A stretch of DNA of 64,000 nt, from contig OX326958.1 in assembly GCA_946800325.1 (NCBI GenBank), positions 12,924,992 through 12,988,991 of the forward strand. The letters run 5' to 3'. Position numbers and translations under genes: made by a program. The stretch is from Luzula sylvatica (taxonomy: Eukaryota > Streptophyta > Magnoliopsida > Poales > Juncaceae). This document shows positions 13,039 through 23,961 of this stretch, in pieces. The number at the start of each line of letters is the position of its first letter. The first letter of the stretch is position 1. The notes under the pieces are model-generated. The model was not told where the DNA came from, did no database searches, and saw only the letters and a program-made list of their open reading frames with translations.

Positions 13039-14178
13039 ATGGCATGTAACGCACGATGGACGGAACATTCACACGGAGTTTGGGAAAAAGTTCAACCGAT
13101 CGCGCCAAGTTGGGAGAATCCTCCACCTTGGGAAAAGGAGATTCAATGAGAACGTGACTATTTTGCGAGAAAGAACTCCAACAAGCGAACTCCACTACCG
13201 CAATCGTTTTACATCGATGAGCCACTTTATGAGCGATATTCCGGTTTCGAAGACGTCAACGAGCCACTTTACGAGCGATATTCCGGTTTCGAACCCTTCA
13301 CCATCAATGAATCAAGCGACGAAACGTGGAACGATTCATGGAGCGATGAACCGCACACAACCTTCGATCCTCTTTGCTACCCCGAGCAACCACCATCCGA
13401 GACCATTCCAAATGACGACGATCCTCGATGGTCTAAAATGCTCGACATGACACAAAACATCATGGGTGTTATGCAAGAATGTAAAGAATCTCTCATCAAC
13501 CTCACACATACTCAAACCGATACGGATCAACGAGTACGAGAACTTCAAGAAAACGTCGAACGTGTAACTTCCGAACTCAACAAGTACAAAGAGCACGTGG
13601 CTCAATTACATGATTTTGAGGAGCTCGATCTTGGTGTTGCGATCCATCGAATTGACAATCCGTTGGTCTCGAGCAAAGGACAAGTGTGGGGGAGTGATGA
13701 CGACGACGGGATCCTCGAGGAGGATCCATGTGTGGAATTCTCCAACAAACACGACGATCTCGAAATCTCAAGCAAGCAAGATGATGAAAATTTCTCAATT
13801 CCAATACCTACACTCTCACAAGGTGAATCCGTTCCGATCTCAATTTCAAAAATAATAAACACGGATTTTGATGCGACTAAATTCTCTATTTCTTTTGTAG
13901 ACACTTCGAAGAGGCGAAACAAATTCGACGAAATTACACCACTCACGACGTCTTTTCAACAAGATCCATACGTGCCGAATGACATTACGCTTTTCAAAAA
14001 TAAAGACGTAATTTTTGACATGAAGAAACCCTTCTCCATTCGCGTTCAAATGAAGATTGCACGCAACATATTAAATCTCATTTTGATGCTTCTCTCATCC
14101 AAAACGAAAACCTCTCTCACGGGCGGTCGAAAATCCGCCATTCACTCGAGCACGAGTCACGCACTCGAATTCGGCTAA
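13039..14178 (+). pseudogene. gag-position ORF of the outer element, interrupted by one in-frame TGA
   Basis: An ATG at 13039, 75 bases after the primer site, opens a frame that runs to 14178 (380 codons including stops) with a single in-frame TGA at 13147-13149 (codon 37). The open part downstream of an internal ATG (13438) codes 246 residues. Visible content: an 11-residue duplication (EPLYERYSGFE twice, near 13216 and 13264), an acidic stretch, then a heptad-like helix near 13500-13600 that could form a coiled coil, then a low-complexity Ser/Asp-rich tail. No zinc knuckle, protease or polymerase motif is seen. The position suggests a degenerate gag or leader protein of a non-autonomous element. 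Whether the TGA is a mutation, a readthrough site or marks a start at a downstream ATG cannot be decided here. Confidence 0.55.
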
Positions 14179-14358
14179 CACGAAAAGAAAAAAAAATGTC
14201 GAGCTCGAGACGAAAAACAAGGGCGCTAGCGGGAGGCAACCCGATAATTAGGTCGTTTCTTTCCTCTCTCTTTTCATTTTTTTCTCGTTTACTTTTTGTC
14301 TCTCTTTTTCTTTTCTTGCGATATTTCTTCGCGATTTTTTTCTCTCACATGGTGATTA

Positions 14359-14398
14359 AGTGCGTGGGGACACGCACTAATCTAAGTGTGGGGGGGGG
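14359..14398 (+). other. Hairpin followed by a G-rich internal polypurine tract
   Basis: AGTGCGTG (14359-14366) and CACGCACT (14371-14378) form a perfect 8-bp stem with a GGGA loop. AAGTGTG followed by eight further G (14384-14398) comes next. The purine run resembles the true 3' polypurine tract at 15325, so it may be a second plus-strand primer or a relic of one. Confidence 0.5.
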
Positions 14399-14812
14399 CT
14401 TTTTGTAAATAAACCTTTTTGTACCAAAAATTTCGTGAAATGAGGAAAAATCCTACTTCTTGAATAAACTAGTCCTTAAAGTTTATTGAGATGAAATTAA
14501 AGTTTTGTGAAATGAGGAAAATTTCTTTTAAATCTAAAAAGAGACATTTTTATCAAAAATGCCATGAACAAAATATATTTTCTTATCTCGCTATAAATCC
14601 ATGAAAATATTCATTAAATCTTTTAAAATCATAAATACTCTCCTAACCAACGTCTTATGCAAAGTATGTGTCTTTTTAGAATATTATATGGACCTTAATT
14701 TACAAATTAACCCTCTATTTTGAAGAACAACAAATTTAAAATTTCACCCCTTAATCTATCTTCCTTTTTAATGAATTTCCGACATCGTGTCCATTAGACA
14801 ACTTTTCAAAAA

Positions 14813-14910
14813 TCAATAAGTGCAAAATGCACAAGAAAAAAAAGAAAAAAAAAAAAAAGAAAAAAAAAAAAATAAAAGAAAAAAAGAAAATCAGTAAGTG
14901 CAAAATGCAC
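14813..14910 (+). repeat. A-rich tract between two direct repeats
   Basis: TCAATAAGTGCAAAATGCAC (14813-14832) and a copy with one mismatch (14891-14910) flank about 58 bases of A with scattered G. Within the non-coding internal region of the outer element (14179-15324) this is the most conspicuous structure; the rest is AT-rich with no gene seen. Confidence 0.75.
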
Positions 14911-15324
14911 AATTTTTCAAAAACCGCACAAAGTGCAACCGTTTAAATGGATAACACGAGTCACCGAAATTTGTTTATTTAAGAGGATAGAACTTCTTGT
15001 TTAAAATATGGGGATTTGTTGGGGAAAACATTCTTGTTACCTTTTCGAAATTTTGGAATTTAATTTGTAAATTTTGAACTATATAATAATTTAAATCGTA
15101 TAGGTACCTTGTATCGGAATTTGGATAAGAGTAATCTTGGTTTAAAAAGAAACGAAATGAATAACTTTTTATATTACATTAAATAAGAAATATATATCTT
15201 GAAATGAATAATATCTTTTTGGAAAATTTCATAGTGTTTAGTTTTAATTGTCTCTCAAAAACGAATTTCAACCGATCACAAACTTTAAAATTAAAATCGA
15301 TATACTTGAGGACAAGTATGATTC

Positions 15325-15338
15325 AAGTGTGGGGGATT
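15325..15338 (+). other. 3' polypurine tract of the outer element
   Basis: AAGTGTGGGGGATT immediately precedes the TGTTATAAGC start of the 3' LTR. This is the expected position and composition for the plus-strand primer of a Ty3/gypsy element. Confidence 0.8.
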
Positions 15339-16205
15339 TGTTATAAGCATATTTTATCATATATTTTAATAAATAAACAAGGAAATTAAGTGGTAGATCA
15401 ACATAAAATCACTTTATAAACTTCATATTAAATATTTGTTGATTAAAATAGTTTAACAAGAGTTTTGTGTTGATTTCAGGATATTAAGGCCAAATTTCGC
15501 AAATCTATTGTCATGGCTGTGTTCTTCTGGTCGAAACGAGCAATTTTGATATTCAGATCAAGTCATTTGGTGGAAAGACGGAGAAGTTACGAGAGTTTTT
15601 GTAAAAGGAGTCAGAAAGCAATTCAAAACCAACCCACTGCACCAAAGGCTACACCGAGAATCCCTCACTAGATCCTGGCGACCCTTGTCAGCAGCTCACC
15701 ATACGAAAGACCACATAGGGTCGGAGTTGACTCACTACACGGATAATTGCAGACAAAACCTCTTATTTTACCAGTGATCTTGTATGACGAATGGATCATG
15801 TGACCCACAATGAAGACCTGGACCCTCTCTCAAACTCCTTCCCTTACACGAACTCTACACAAGATCTGTCACAGAAAACCAACAGAACGAGAAAATGGGA
15901 ACCAATCAGAATCGAGAGAATGGACCAATCAGAACAAGGCATAATGGCCTCATTCTCTTCTCCATTTCATCAGAAGGGTCACCTCAATTTAGCAATTAGC
16001 TGTATTATTAAAGAAGGAAATATCCCCTGCAATTAGACCCGTAGAAATCACTGGAGATAAGCTTCACCTTCTTCAATGGCGTAGAATCTCTGCAATTCTG
16101 AACCGTTACGCGTCGAGAGCATCTTCCAGTGCCATGGGACCCATTCTTGCTGCTCCTCAACCGTCGTGGGACCCTCATAAGCCTCTACACCTCTCCAGTT
16201 CGCGC

Positions 16206-16210
16206 AATTC
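16206..16210. repeat. Target-site duplication of the nested element (AATTC)
   Basis: AATTC occurs at 16206-16210 and again at 19526-19530, directly flanking the nested LTR pair. The uninterrupted site CGCGCAATTCACTGG is present in the intact 5' LTR near 11231, which confirms a 5-bp duplication and precise insertion. Confidence 0.95.
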
Positions 16211-16724
16211 TGTCATGATCCTGATTGAGATCGTGACGTGTAATTAGCGAAATTGCGGATTTGGGGGTGAAATTAGGGGTTTGAGATGGATTTGGGGGTT
16301 TATGATAGATTATAGAGATCAAGAATAGAGATAAGCGATATTAAGAAATAGAGAAGATAGAGAAGATAGAGATATAGATAGATGTATTAGATGTAGAGAT
16401 AGAAGTAGAAGTAGAGATATGATAGAGATCGAAAAGCTTGAGATAGATCAATGGAGATGAGTTAGACAAAGAGAGAAGAAGAGAACAAGAAAGAGAAATA
16501 GATTCATTTCATTACAATGCTTAATTCTTACAAAGTGACTCAAGGTATTTATAGAATAACTAATCTAACCTAAAAACGATGACATGTATTTGTAATAATT
16601 TCTTAACCATTAACTAATCACCATTTAACTAGATTTCTTTTGTCATTTTACTTAACTAACCCCATAACTATTACTATTATTATTATTTATTATTATTACT
16701 ATTTCTTATATTAGGATCATGACA
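16211..16724 (-). repeat. LTR of the nested element (its 3' LTR)
   Basis: 514 bp, bounded by TGTCATGATCC and GGATCATGACA, matching 19012-19525. It holds a GATA/GAAG-rich purine stretch in the left half. A minus-strand TATAAATA (plus coordinates 16546-16553; 19347-19354 in the other LTR) is the likely core promoter. Confidence 0.95.
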
Positions 16725-16738
16725 ATATCCCCTCCTTC
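16725..16738 (-). other. Polypurine tract of the nested element
   Basis: On the minus strand GAAGGAGGGGATAT abuts the TGTCATGATCC start of the 3' LTR. This is the plus-strand primer position and it fixes the element's orientation. Confidence 0.85.
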
Positions 16739-16752
16739 AAAGATCCTTGTCC

Positions 16753-17976
16753 TCAAGGATCTAAATTTACAATTATGATGGGTTTCGGTGGCGGCCTTTC
16801 ATTGGTTCGAAAATCCCCTACAAACTCTTTTGGACCTGCATCAAATGGTAGTTGTTTCCACAATTCAAGTTGCTCTCCACTGGAAGAGCAAGAACAAACA
16901 GTCCCACCAATGCAAGCTCCCCTAAATGGATCATCACCATTCATACGTACACGAGCACCATTCAATGCTAAAAAGAGCTGCACTAAATTTGGGTGATCAT
17001 CTTCTTTGAAAACCCAATAAGGATCCATATAAACCCGATAAGGATCCATATAAGGTGTATCTTTCAATCGCTCATCGTTCGGTACACACAATTCAGCCAT
17101 TAACGCTTTTGGTAAAAACACATTTTCATCATTCATGTGGACCTTCTCATTACCTTTCTCTTCAGTTTCTACTCTTTCACCTTTCGTGTCTTTTTGCCAT
17201 GTTTTCTCAAGCACGTTTATCAAAGCAATTGATTCATCATTAAACTCCTTTTCTGTCATGGACTTTGAGCCACTACAGATCACATCAGATGCAACATAAT
17301 CCTCCACCTTCCTTGATTCGGTTTGTGGTACATTCTCATGTTCTTCAATTTGTAGCATGTTCTCGCGTTCTTCATTTTTGCTCTCACTTTGACACTTCAT
17401 CACATCTGATTCATCGGGAAACTCAATTCCCGTGTCAACTGACATGAAGTTAAAGTGGCTTCTATTATCCTCGAAGGTTCGTTCTATAAGATATGATAAT
17501 CGTTGGAAAATTCCTTGAAACCTATCAACCTTGTGGTTCTTAATTGCTAATTTCTCCTCGATTGATAATGAGAAAAGTTTACCACTAACCGGACATAAAG
17601 CATGATTATCATCGTACACAGTCTTTTGTTCGCAATTTGCGTCGCAATAATGAAATACATCCTCTTTTTCGCACCAAAATGCATTCCCAAAAATAGCAAC
17701 CAAACACCCTTCTTTGCATCTATGCCCAACCGGTAACTCGGGATAAAATATATCTCGCAAATAAACTAGCTCCCCTGACATTTTGAGTAATTGATGGTCA
17801 TATCCCTGTGATTGAACCAGGTTCAGTTTCAGCGCGGTAGAATATCGCACAGGAATTTGACCGAATATGTAGACACAATCGCTAATCGGGTTAGTTCTAG
17901 AAAGGTCGGGTTCACAAATTGCACCCAATAAGAACCCGTTAACAATACCTTCCTTCTCCAACAGAAGCACGCACAC
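16753..17976 (-). CDS. Unrecognised 407-residue ORF carried by the nested retrotransposon
   Basis: A single open frame fills about half of the internal region and stops 14 bases from the polypurine tract. I do not recognise the protein. It has no gag zinc knuckle (CX2CX4HX4C) and no protease, RT or integrase signature. Visible features: a Cys/His-rich patch at about residues 85-128 (H85, C87, C91, C102, H109, C111, C115, C128) that could bind a metal; an acidic, Glu/Lys-rich and probably disordered middle (about 190-290); a duplicated MDPYRV/MDPYWV motif near residue 320 made by a 21-bp tandem repeat (17011-17052); and a Pro-rich C-terminal end. The start codon lies in one copy of a ~140-bp duplication. 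It may be a captured host gene fragment or a lineage-specific accessory ORF. Lack of disruption fits either function or youth. Confidence 0.6.
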   Translation of the reverse strand: MCVLLLEKEGIVNGFLLGAICEPDLSRTNPISDCVYIFGQIPVRYSTALKLNLVQSQGYDHQLLKMSGELVYLRDIFYPELPVGHRCKEGCLVAIFGNAFWCEKEDVFHYCDANCEQKTVYDDNHALCPVSGKLFSLSIEEKLAIKNHKVDRFQGIFQRLSYLIERTFEDNRSHFNFMSVDTGIEFPDESDVMKCQSESKNEERENMLQIEEHENVPQTESRKVEDYVASDVICSGSKSMTEKEFNDESIALINVLEKTWQKDTKGERVETEEKGNEKVHMNDENVFLPKALMAELCVPNDERLKDTPYMDPYRVYMDPYWVFKEDDHPNLVQLFLALNGARVRMNGDDPFRGACIGGTVCSCSSSGEQLELWKQLPFDAGPKEFVGDFRTNERPPPKPIIIVNLDP

Positions 17977-18180
17977 TACCCCTCAGAAACACACTTCAAG
18001 CTGGACTTCTACTCCTTGCTTGAATCAATTTGGGCCACTCAACAAACGAGCTCAATAATTAGATCCAATAGAAACCCGTTAACAATTTTCCTTCTCGAAC
18101 AGAAGCACACACCACCCCTTAAACACACTTCAAGTTCGTCTCTTCTACTTCTTACTCGAAACAATCTGGGACAGCTCAAC
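17921..18180. repeat. Imperfect ~140-bp tandem duplication in the nested element's leader
   Basis: Two diverged copies begin near 17921 and 18063. Both contain a CCAATA, ACCCGTTAACAAT, then CTTCTC..AACAGAAGCAC, then ACACACTTCAAG in the same order. The copies differ by many substitutions, so the duplication is older than the element's insertion here. One copy includes the start of the 407-residue ORF. Bases 18181-18997 hold nothing I can identify beyond the leader. Confidence 0.8.
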
Positions 18181-18997
18181 CACACACACAAAGCATAAAG
18201 CTACTTCTTTCCCACTACCTCGAGATAACTTCGATTAATGGTGATCGTACCAACAAAAGTTAGTCAGATTGATGATGGCGAAGAGAGATAAAATGGCTCG
18301 TTCTGACAACAATTACCCTAGCTTTCGATTTGATTAAAGTATACTCGAATTGAAGGGCTTGAAGGTTTAAGAAGACAGGTTTCAGTACTGGTTGTAGGCT
18401 GAGAAGATTAACACTGCATATGGACCATATGTATTTTCTCTTTTCTTTGTAGAAGTATTGGCATGGGCTTAGTTGAAGTAATAATATTTCGGCCCAGTTA
18501 AGAAGTTATTTCCATGCCTTAACAAATTTAAAGCAAATCGGGTCAAAGCAAATGCTAATTACGCCCGTTAAAGACCCGTTTGGACCTTTCTTCTTCAATG
18601 GCCCGTTGTTTCTAAGAACTCAATTTCGAACTGTATTAAGATATAAAGAAAACAACTTTCCTTGTTTGGATCTGATCGGGGGAGATCGATACGTCAAGGA
18701 AAACTCGGATTTTGAAGTTCTTACTATTAATGGTTTCGATTTCGAGCAGATTGATAGCGATCTTTGGCCTCAGCATGCAGTTTAGATCGACATCACCGAT
18801 TGAGTTGGGCTAAGGGATCTAAGAAGCGAGATGAGATGAAGCTTGCTGATTATTACAGGTGCAAGGTGGCTTGCATCAGAATCTGAATTAGAATAAACGT
18901 ATTCACTCAGTTTGCGCAATAGATTATTGGTGACGGCTCGACTCGACGAATCGGATAATTCAGGGATAATACGAATCTGCACAGGGGTCAGATCGTT

Positions 18998-19009
18998 GCT
19001 CTGATACCA
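18998..19009 (-). other. Primer binding site, initiator tRNA-Met type, of the nested element
   Basis: Minus-strand TGGTATCAGAGC begins two bases inside the 5' LTR border (19012). It is complementary to the 3' end of plant initiator tRNA-Met, the commonest primer of plant LTR retrotransposons. Confidence 0.9.
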
Positions 19010-19011
19010 TT

Positions 19012-19525
19012 TGTCATGATCCTGATTGAGATCGTGACGTGTAATTAGCGAAATTGCGGATTTGGGGGTGAAATTAGGGGTTTGAGATGGATTTGGGGGT
19101 TTATGATAGATTATAGAGATCAAGAATAGAGATAAGCGATATTAAGAAATAGAGAAGATAGAGAAGATAGAGATATAGATAGATGTATTAGATGTAGAGA
19201 TAGAAGTAGAAGTAGAGATATGATAGAGATCGAAAAGCTTGAGATAGATCAATGGAGATGAGTTAGACAAAGAGAGAAGAAGAGAACAAGAAAGAGAAAT
19301 AGATTCATTTCATTACAATGCTTAATTCTTACAAAGTGACTCAAGGTATTTATAGAATAACTAATCTAACCTAAAAACGATGACATGTATTTGTAATAAT
19401 TTCTTAACCATTAACTAATCACCATTTAACTAGATTTCTTTTGTCATTTTACTTAACTAACCCCATAACTATTACTATTATTATTATTTATTATTATTAC
19501 TATTTCTTATATTAGGATCATGACA
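19012..19525 (-). repeat. LTR of the nested element (its 5' LTR)
   Basis: Second 514-bp LTR, the same as 16211-16724 by eye, followed by AATTC and then the resumed outer LTR. The likely minus-strand TATAAATA is at 19347-19354. Confidence 0.95.
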
Positions 19526-21237
19526 AATTCACTGGAGAATCGAGTGATTTTCACCCTATAAAGGGGACCCGAGACCCCCTCTTCTTGATAAGCCATTCTC
19601 GCGCCCAATTCTGGGGCCTCACAGCTCCCTCTCGCCATTGGCGTCTTCTCCCAGAGCTCTTTCGAGCTCCTCCCTCCACCAAATTCCTCCATCCATAACT
19701 CAATTGAGCAAACTCCATTAACGATCCTCCTCCACTCTGCCATCTCTAACTCTCTCGATCTGTTCTATTCACTCCGAGCCACTCCAAAAAGCTTCTCGAT
19801 CTCCTAATTTCACCTCTGCTTGGCCAATTTGATGTGAAGATTGAAGATCAGATCATCGCCACTCTTGATTACGATCTGAAGGACCACTGACCAGCCATTG
19901 GAGCTGCTCGAGCTCGTAGGAACTGTCCAGAGAAGGAGGAGAGCAAGAAATGTCGAGGGAAGCACCGATCCAACCTGCCATCTCCATGCTTGGTTGTTTC
20001 CTCCACTCTATTTCTTTTTCCTTCATAATACTGGACAAGTAGATTCTGTGGATTTTAAATTCTGGTTTTGTAATTGAACGATACTCTGTGGGATTTTGTT
20101 TTCTAGGATTCTCTGAGTTGAATAGAATTGGTTTATAATTCTGATTTAATTTCCCTTATTTTCCTGGATTATATAAATCTGTAGATCTGAGTATTGAGTT
20201 TGTTTTTCCTGGATTGTGTGTTGGAACCTAGCATATGCAGGATGTTTGAATGCTGGATTTTATGGTTTAAATAGAATCTTGTTTTCTTGGATTTTATGGT
20301 TTTAATATTCCCCTATTTTCTAGGAAAATGAACTCCTATGGATTTTTAGTATCCGAGATCATGGATCGAGAGTAATTCCATTAGGGGAATTTGATGTTTT
20401 AATTGGTTGATGATTCTAGAAATCGAGTTTTATGTTTAAATAAATCTTTTGTTATTAAAACAATTGTGTTCATGATTTAAATATTAATTGGGGGATTTAA
20501 TTGGTATATAATTATTTGCCTTAGTTAACATCTCGTTGTTTTAATGCTTAAATCAATAGTTAGTGGTTTATGATTGATTTATTGATTTAAGTAAGATTTT
20601 CATGAATAGAGATTCGATTGATTTGAGTATTTGGTTTATAATTATTTGAATTGATTCGAGTTTTTATCCTTGATTTTTGTGGTGATTAATTGGTATATAA
20701 TTAATTCATCACTCTTGCAATTGATTTTAGTTTTGAGAGATTTCTAGATGATCTAATTAGTTGAGACATCGTTTTCCCCAATATTCACATCGAGGAAAGG
20801 AAATTTAGTTTTCCATTTTTGAGTTATTTTGTTGATTTTTATTTTATCTTATATTTTCTCTTTTTCTTTATAATTCTTGTTACCATTCTCTCGATCAACA
20901 TTTCATTTTATTTTAAAGTTAAATATTCCTTGAAAATATAAATAAAAATTTCTTGTGAAACTTGAATTAAGAACATGCGCTAATATTGTGAAACATTAAG
21001 TCCATCGATAAATTTAAATTGTGATTGTGAATTGCTATAATTGAGAAAAATATACATTGAATATTTTAATTAAATTCGAGGCCACATCTCCTTGCGAACG
21101 ATCCCTTTACTTGCTCTTTTACTATTTCAAAAATCATTCAAGTTTAGGAAAATATAAATACTAACTTTGATACTCGTAATTAGGAATTAAATAAATCATT
21201 TATTAAAACGACACCTATATTGTCGAGTACATCAAAT

Positions 21238-21795
21238 GTTAGATAGTTAGTTAATTAATATGTATGTATCAAGTTAGTTAGTTAGTTAGTTAATTAGTTC
21301 GTTAGTTAATTAGTTAGTTAGTTAATGAGTCAGTTAGTTAGTTATCTAGTAGTTAGTTAGTTAGTTAGTTAGGTCATCAGTTAGTTATTTATTTAGTAAG
21401 TTAGTTATTTAGTTAGCTAGTAGTTACTGGCTAGTTATTTATTTAGTTAGTTAATAGGTATTTAAGAAGATAGTTGGTTAGTCAGTTAGTTAGTTAATAG
21501 GTATTTAAGAAGATAGTTAGTTAGTAAATAAGTTAGTTATTATGTTTGTTATCTAGTAGTAAGTTAGTTAGTTATTTTGTCAGCTAGCTAGTAGTTAGAT
21601 AGTTAGTTAGTTAGTAGTAAGTTAGTTAGTTATTTAGTTAACTATTTAGTTATTTAGTTAGTTAGTTAGTTAGTTATCTAGTCGTTAGTTTGTTAGCAAG
21701 TTAGTTATTTAGTTTGTTAGATAGTTAGTTACTTAGTTAGTTAGTTAGTGGGATGGTAGTTTGTTAGTTAGTTAGTGGGTATGTAGGAAGGAAGG

Positions 21796-21829
<34 letters not shown>

Positions 21830-23927
21830 ATAGGTGTATGCAGGAAGATAGTTATTTAGTTAGTTTGTTAATTGGTTAATTAGTTAGTTAGTTAGTTATT
21901 TAGTTATTTAGTTAGTTTGTTAGTTAATTTGTTAGTTAGTTAGTTAGAAAGGTAGATAGTTTGTTAGTTAATAGGTATGTATGAAGGTAGTTAGTAAGTA
22001 AGTTAGTTAGTTAGCTAGTAATTTGTTAGTTAGTTAATTAGTTAGTTATTTTGTTAGTTAGTTAGTTAGTTAGGTAGTTAGTTAGTTAGTAGACTAGTTG
22101 TTAGTTAGTTAATTAGTTCAATAATTAGTTAGTTAATTAGTTAATTACTATGTTAGTTAGTTAGTGGGTATGGTCGAAGGTAGTTAGTTAGTTAGTTAAT
22201 TTGTTAGTTACTTGGTAAGTTAGTCAATATGTATGTAAGAAGGTAGTTAGCTAGTTAGTTAATTAGCTAGTAGTTAGTTAGTTACTTAGTTAATTAGTTA
22301 GTATGTAAGAAGGTTGTTAGTTAGATAGTTAGCTTGATAGTTACTTAATTAGTAAGTTAGTTAGTTGGTTAATCAGTTAGTTATTTAGTTAGTTACTTAG
22401 TTAGTTAGCTAGTAGTTAGTTAGGTAGTGAGTTAGTTAGTTGATCAATATGTATGTATCAAGGTAGTTAGTTAGTTAGTTAGTTACATAGTTAGTTAATT
22501 AGTTAGTTAATTAGTGGTATAGTTAGTTAGTTAGTCAGTTAGTTAGTTAGTTAGTTATCTAGTACTTAGTTAGTTAGTAAGGTCATCAATTAGTTATTTA
22601 GTTAGTTAGTTAGTTAGTAGTTAGCTAGTTAGCTGGTTAGTTATTTATTTAGTTAGTTAGTTAGTTAGTTGGTGGATATGTAGGAAGGTAGTTAGTTAGT
22701 TAGTTAGTTAATAGGTATTTAAGAAGATAGTTAGTAAATTAGTTAATTAGTTAGTTATTATGTTAGTTATCTGGTAGTTAGTTACTTAGTTAGTAGTTAG
22801 TTAACTATTTAGTTATTTAGTTTGTTTGTTTGTTAGTTATCTAGTAGTTACTTAGTTAGCTAGTTAGTTATTTAGTTAGTTAGATAGTTAGTTAGTTAGT
22901 TTGTGGGAAGGTAGTTTGTTAGTTAGTTAGTGGGTAGTTTTGGGTTAGTTAGTTAGTTAATAGGTGTATGTAGGAAGATAGTTATTTAGATGTTTAGTTA
23001 GTTTGTTAATTAGTTAATTAGTTAGTTAGTTTATTATTTAGTTATTTACTTAGTTAGTCAGTTAGTTTTTTAGTTAGTTCTTTAGAAAGGTAGTTAGTTT
23101 GTTAGTCAATAGGTATGTATGAAGGTAGTTAGTTACTAAGTTAGTTAGTAAACTAGTTAGTTAGTTAGCTATTAGTTAGTTAGTTAGTTAGCTAGTTAGT
23201 TAATTAGTTAGTTATTTAGTTAGTTAGTTAGTTAACTAGTAGTTAGTTAGTTAATTAGTTCATTAATTAGTTAGTTAATTAGTTAGTTAGTAAGTTAGTT
23301 AGTTAATGGGTATGTATGAAGGTAGCTAGTTAGTTAGTTAATTTGTTAGTTAATTACTTAGTTAGTTAGTTAATTCTTTAGTTAATTCTTTAGTTAGTTA
23401 GTTAGTTTAGTTATTTAGTTAGTTATTTATTTATTTTGTTAGTTACTTTGTTAGTGGGAATGTAGGAAGGTAGTTAGTTAGTTATTTAGATAGTTAATAT
23501 GTATGTAGGAAGATAGTTAGTTAGTTAATTAGTTAGTTATTTAGTTAGTTATCTAGTTGTTAGTTAGTTAGTTAGTTCATTAATTAGTTAGTTAATTAGT
23601 TAGTTATTTAGTTAGTTATCTAGTAGTCAGTTAGTTAATTAGTTCATTAATTAGTTAGTTAATTAGTTAGTTAGTAAGTTAGTTAGTTAGTGGGTAGGTA
23701 CGAAGGTAGCTTGTTAGTTAGTTAATTTGTTAGTTAATTAGTTAATTAGTTAGTTAGTTAGTTAATTAGTTAGTTAATTAGTTAGTTAATTCTTTAGTTT
23801 GTTAGTTAGTTAAATAGCTTGTAGTTATTTAGTTAGTTATTTATTTAATTAGTTAGTTACTTTGTTAATGGGTACGTTGGATGATAGTTAGTTAGTGAAT
23901 TAGTTAGTTATTTAGTTAGTTATCTAG

Positions 23928-23961
<34 letters not shown>

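Larger units (their letters stand above)
16211..19525 (-). mobile_element. Non-autonomous LTR retrotransposon, minus strand, nested in the outer 3' LTR
   Basis: This 3315-bp element has 514-bp LTRs (16211-16724 and 19012-19525) that look identical on reading. Their ends are inverted (TGTCATGATCC and GGATCATGACA), and the AATTC target duplication is perfect. Orientation is minus: the initiator tRNA-Met primer site is at 18998-19009 and the polypurine tract at 16725-16738. The 2287-bp internal region has no gag-pol motifs, only one 407-residue ORF of unknown identity. Identical LTRs imply a very recent insertion, later than the outer element. It probably relies on proteins from an autonomous relative. 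Confidence 0.95.
10369..21237 (+). mobile_element. Non-autonomous LTR retrotransposon (Athila/Tat-like), with a nested element in its 3' LTR
   Basis: Two near-identical LTRs start with TGTTATAAGC (10369 and 15339). They flank an internal region of about 2.4 kb with a tRNA-Asp primer site, a gag-position ORF remnant, a GGGAGGCAACCC-like motif near 14231 (from memory, common downstream of pol in Athila/Tat elements) and a polypurine tract. No protease, reverse transcriptase, RNase H or integrase is present, so it must move in trans if at all. I noted only four LTR mismatches by eye (10810/15780, 10975/15945, 11227/16197, 11713/20003), which points to recent insertion. GTTAG flanks both ends (10364-10368 and 21238-21242). 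The target is itself a GTTA repeat, but collapsing one GTTAG restores a length-matched copy of the paralogous site near 48570. Confidence 0.9.
15339..21237 (+). repeat. 3' LTR of the outer element, split by a nested retrotransposon
   Basis: Bases 15339-16210 and 19531-21237 together repeat the 5' LTR almost exactly; 16211-19530 is the nested element plus one copy of its target duplication. After removal the LTR is about 2.58 kb, the same length as the 5' copy. The 3' border is set at 21237 because GTTAG follows. An end at CA (21234) with three extra bases is also possible. Confidence 0.92.

Noticed and set aside
13154..13450. 98-residue plus-strand frame overlapping the gag-position ORF
   Set aside because: It is an alternative frame of the longer, repeat-containing reading frame 13039-14178, which fits position and composition better.
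18552..18785. 77-residue plus-strand frame in the nested element
   Set aside because: It is antisense to the element's leader, next to the primer site. No recognisable protein.
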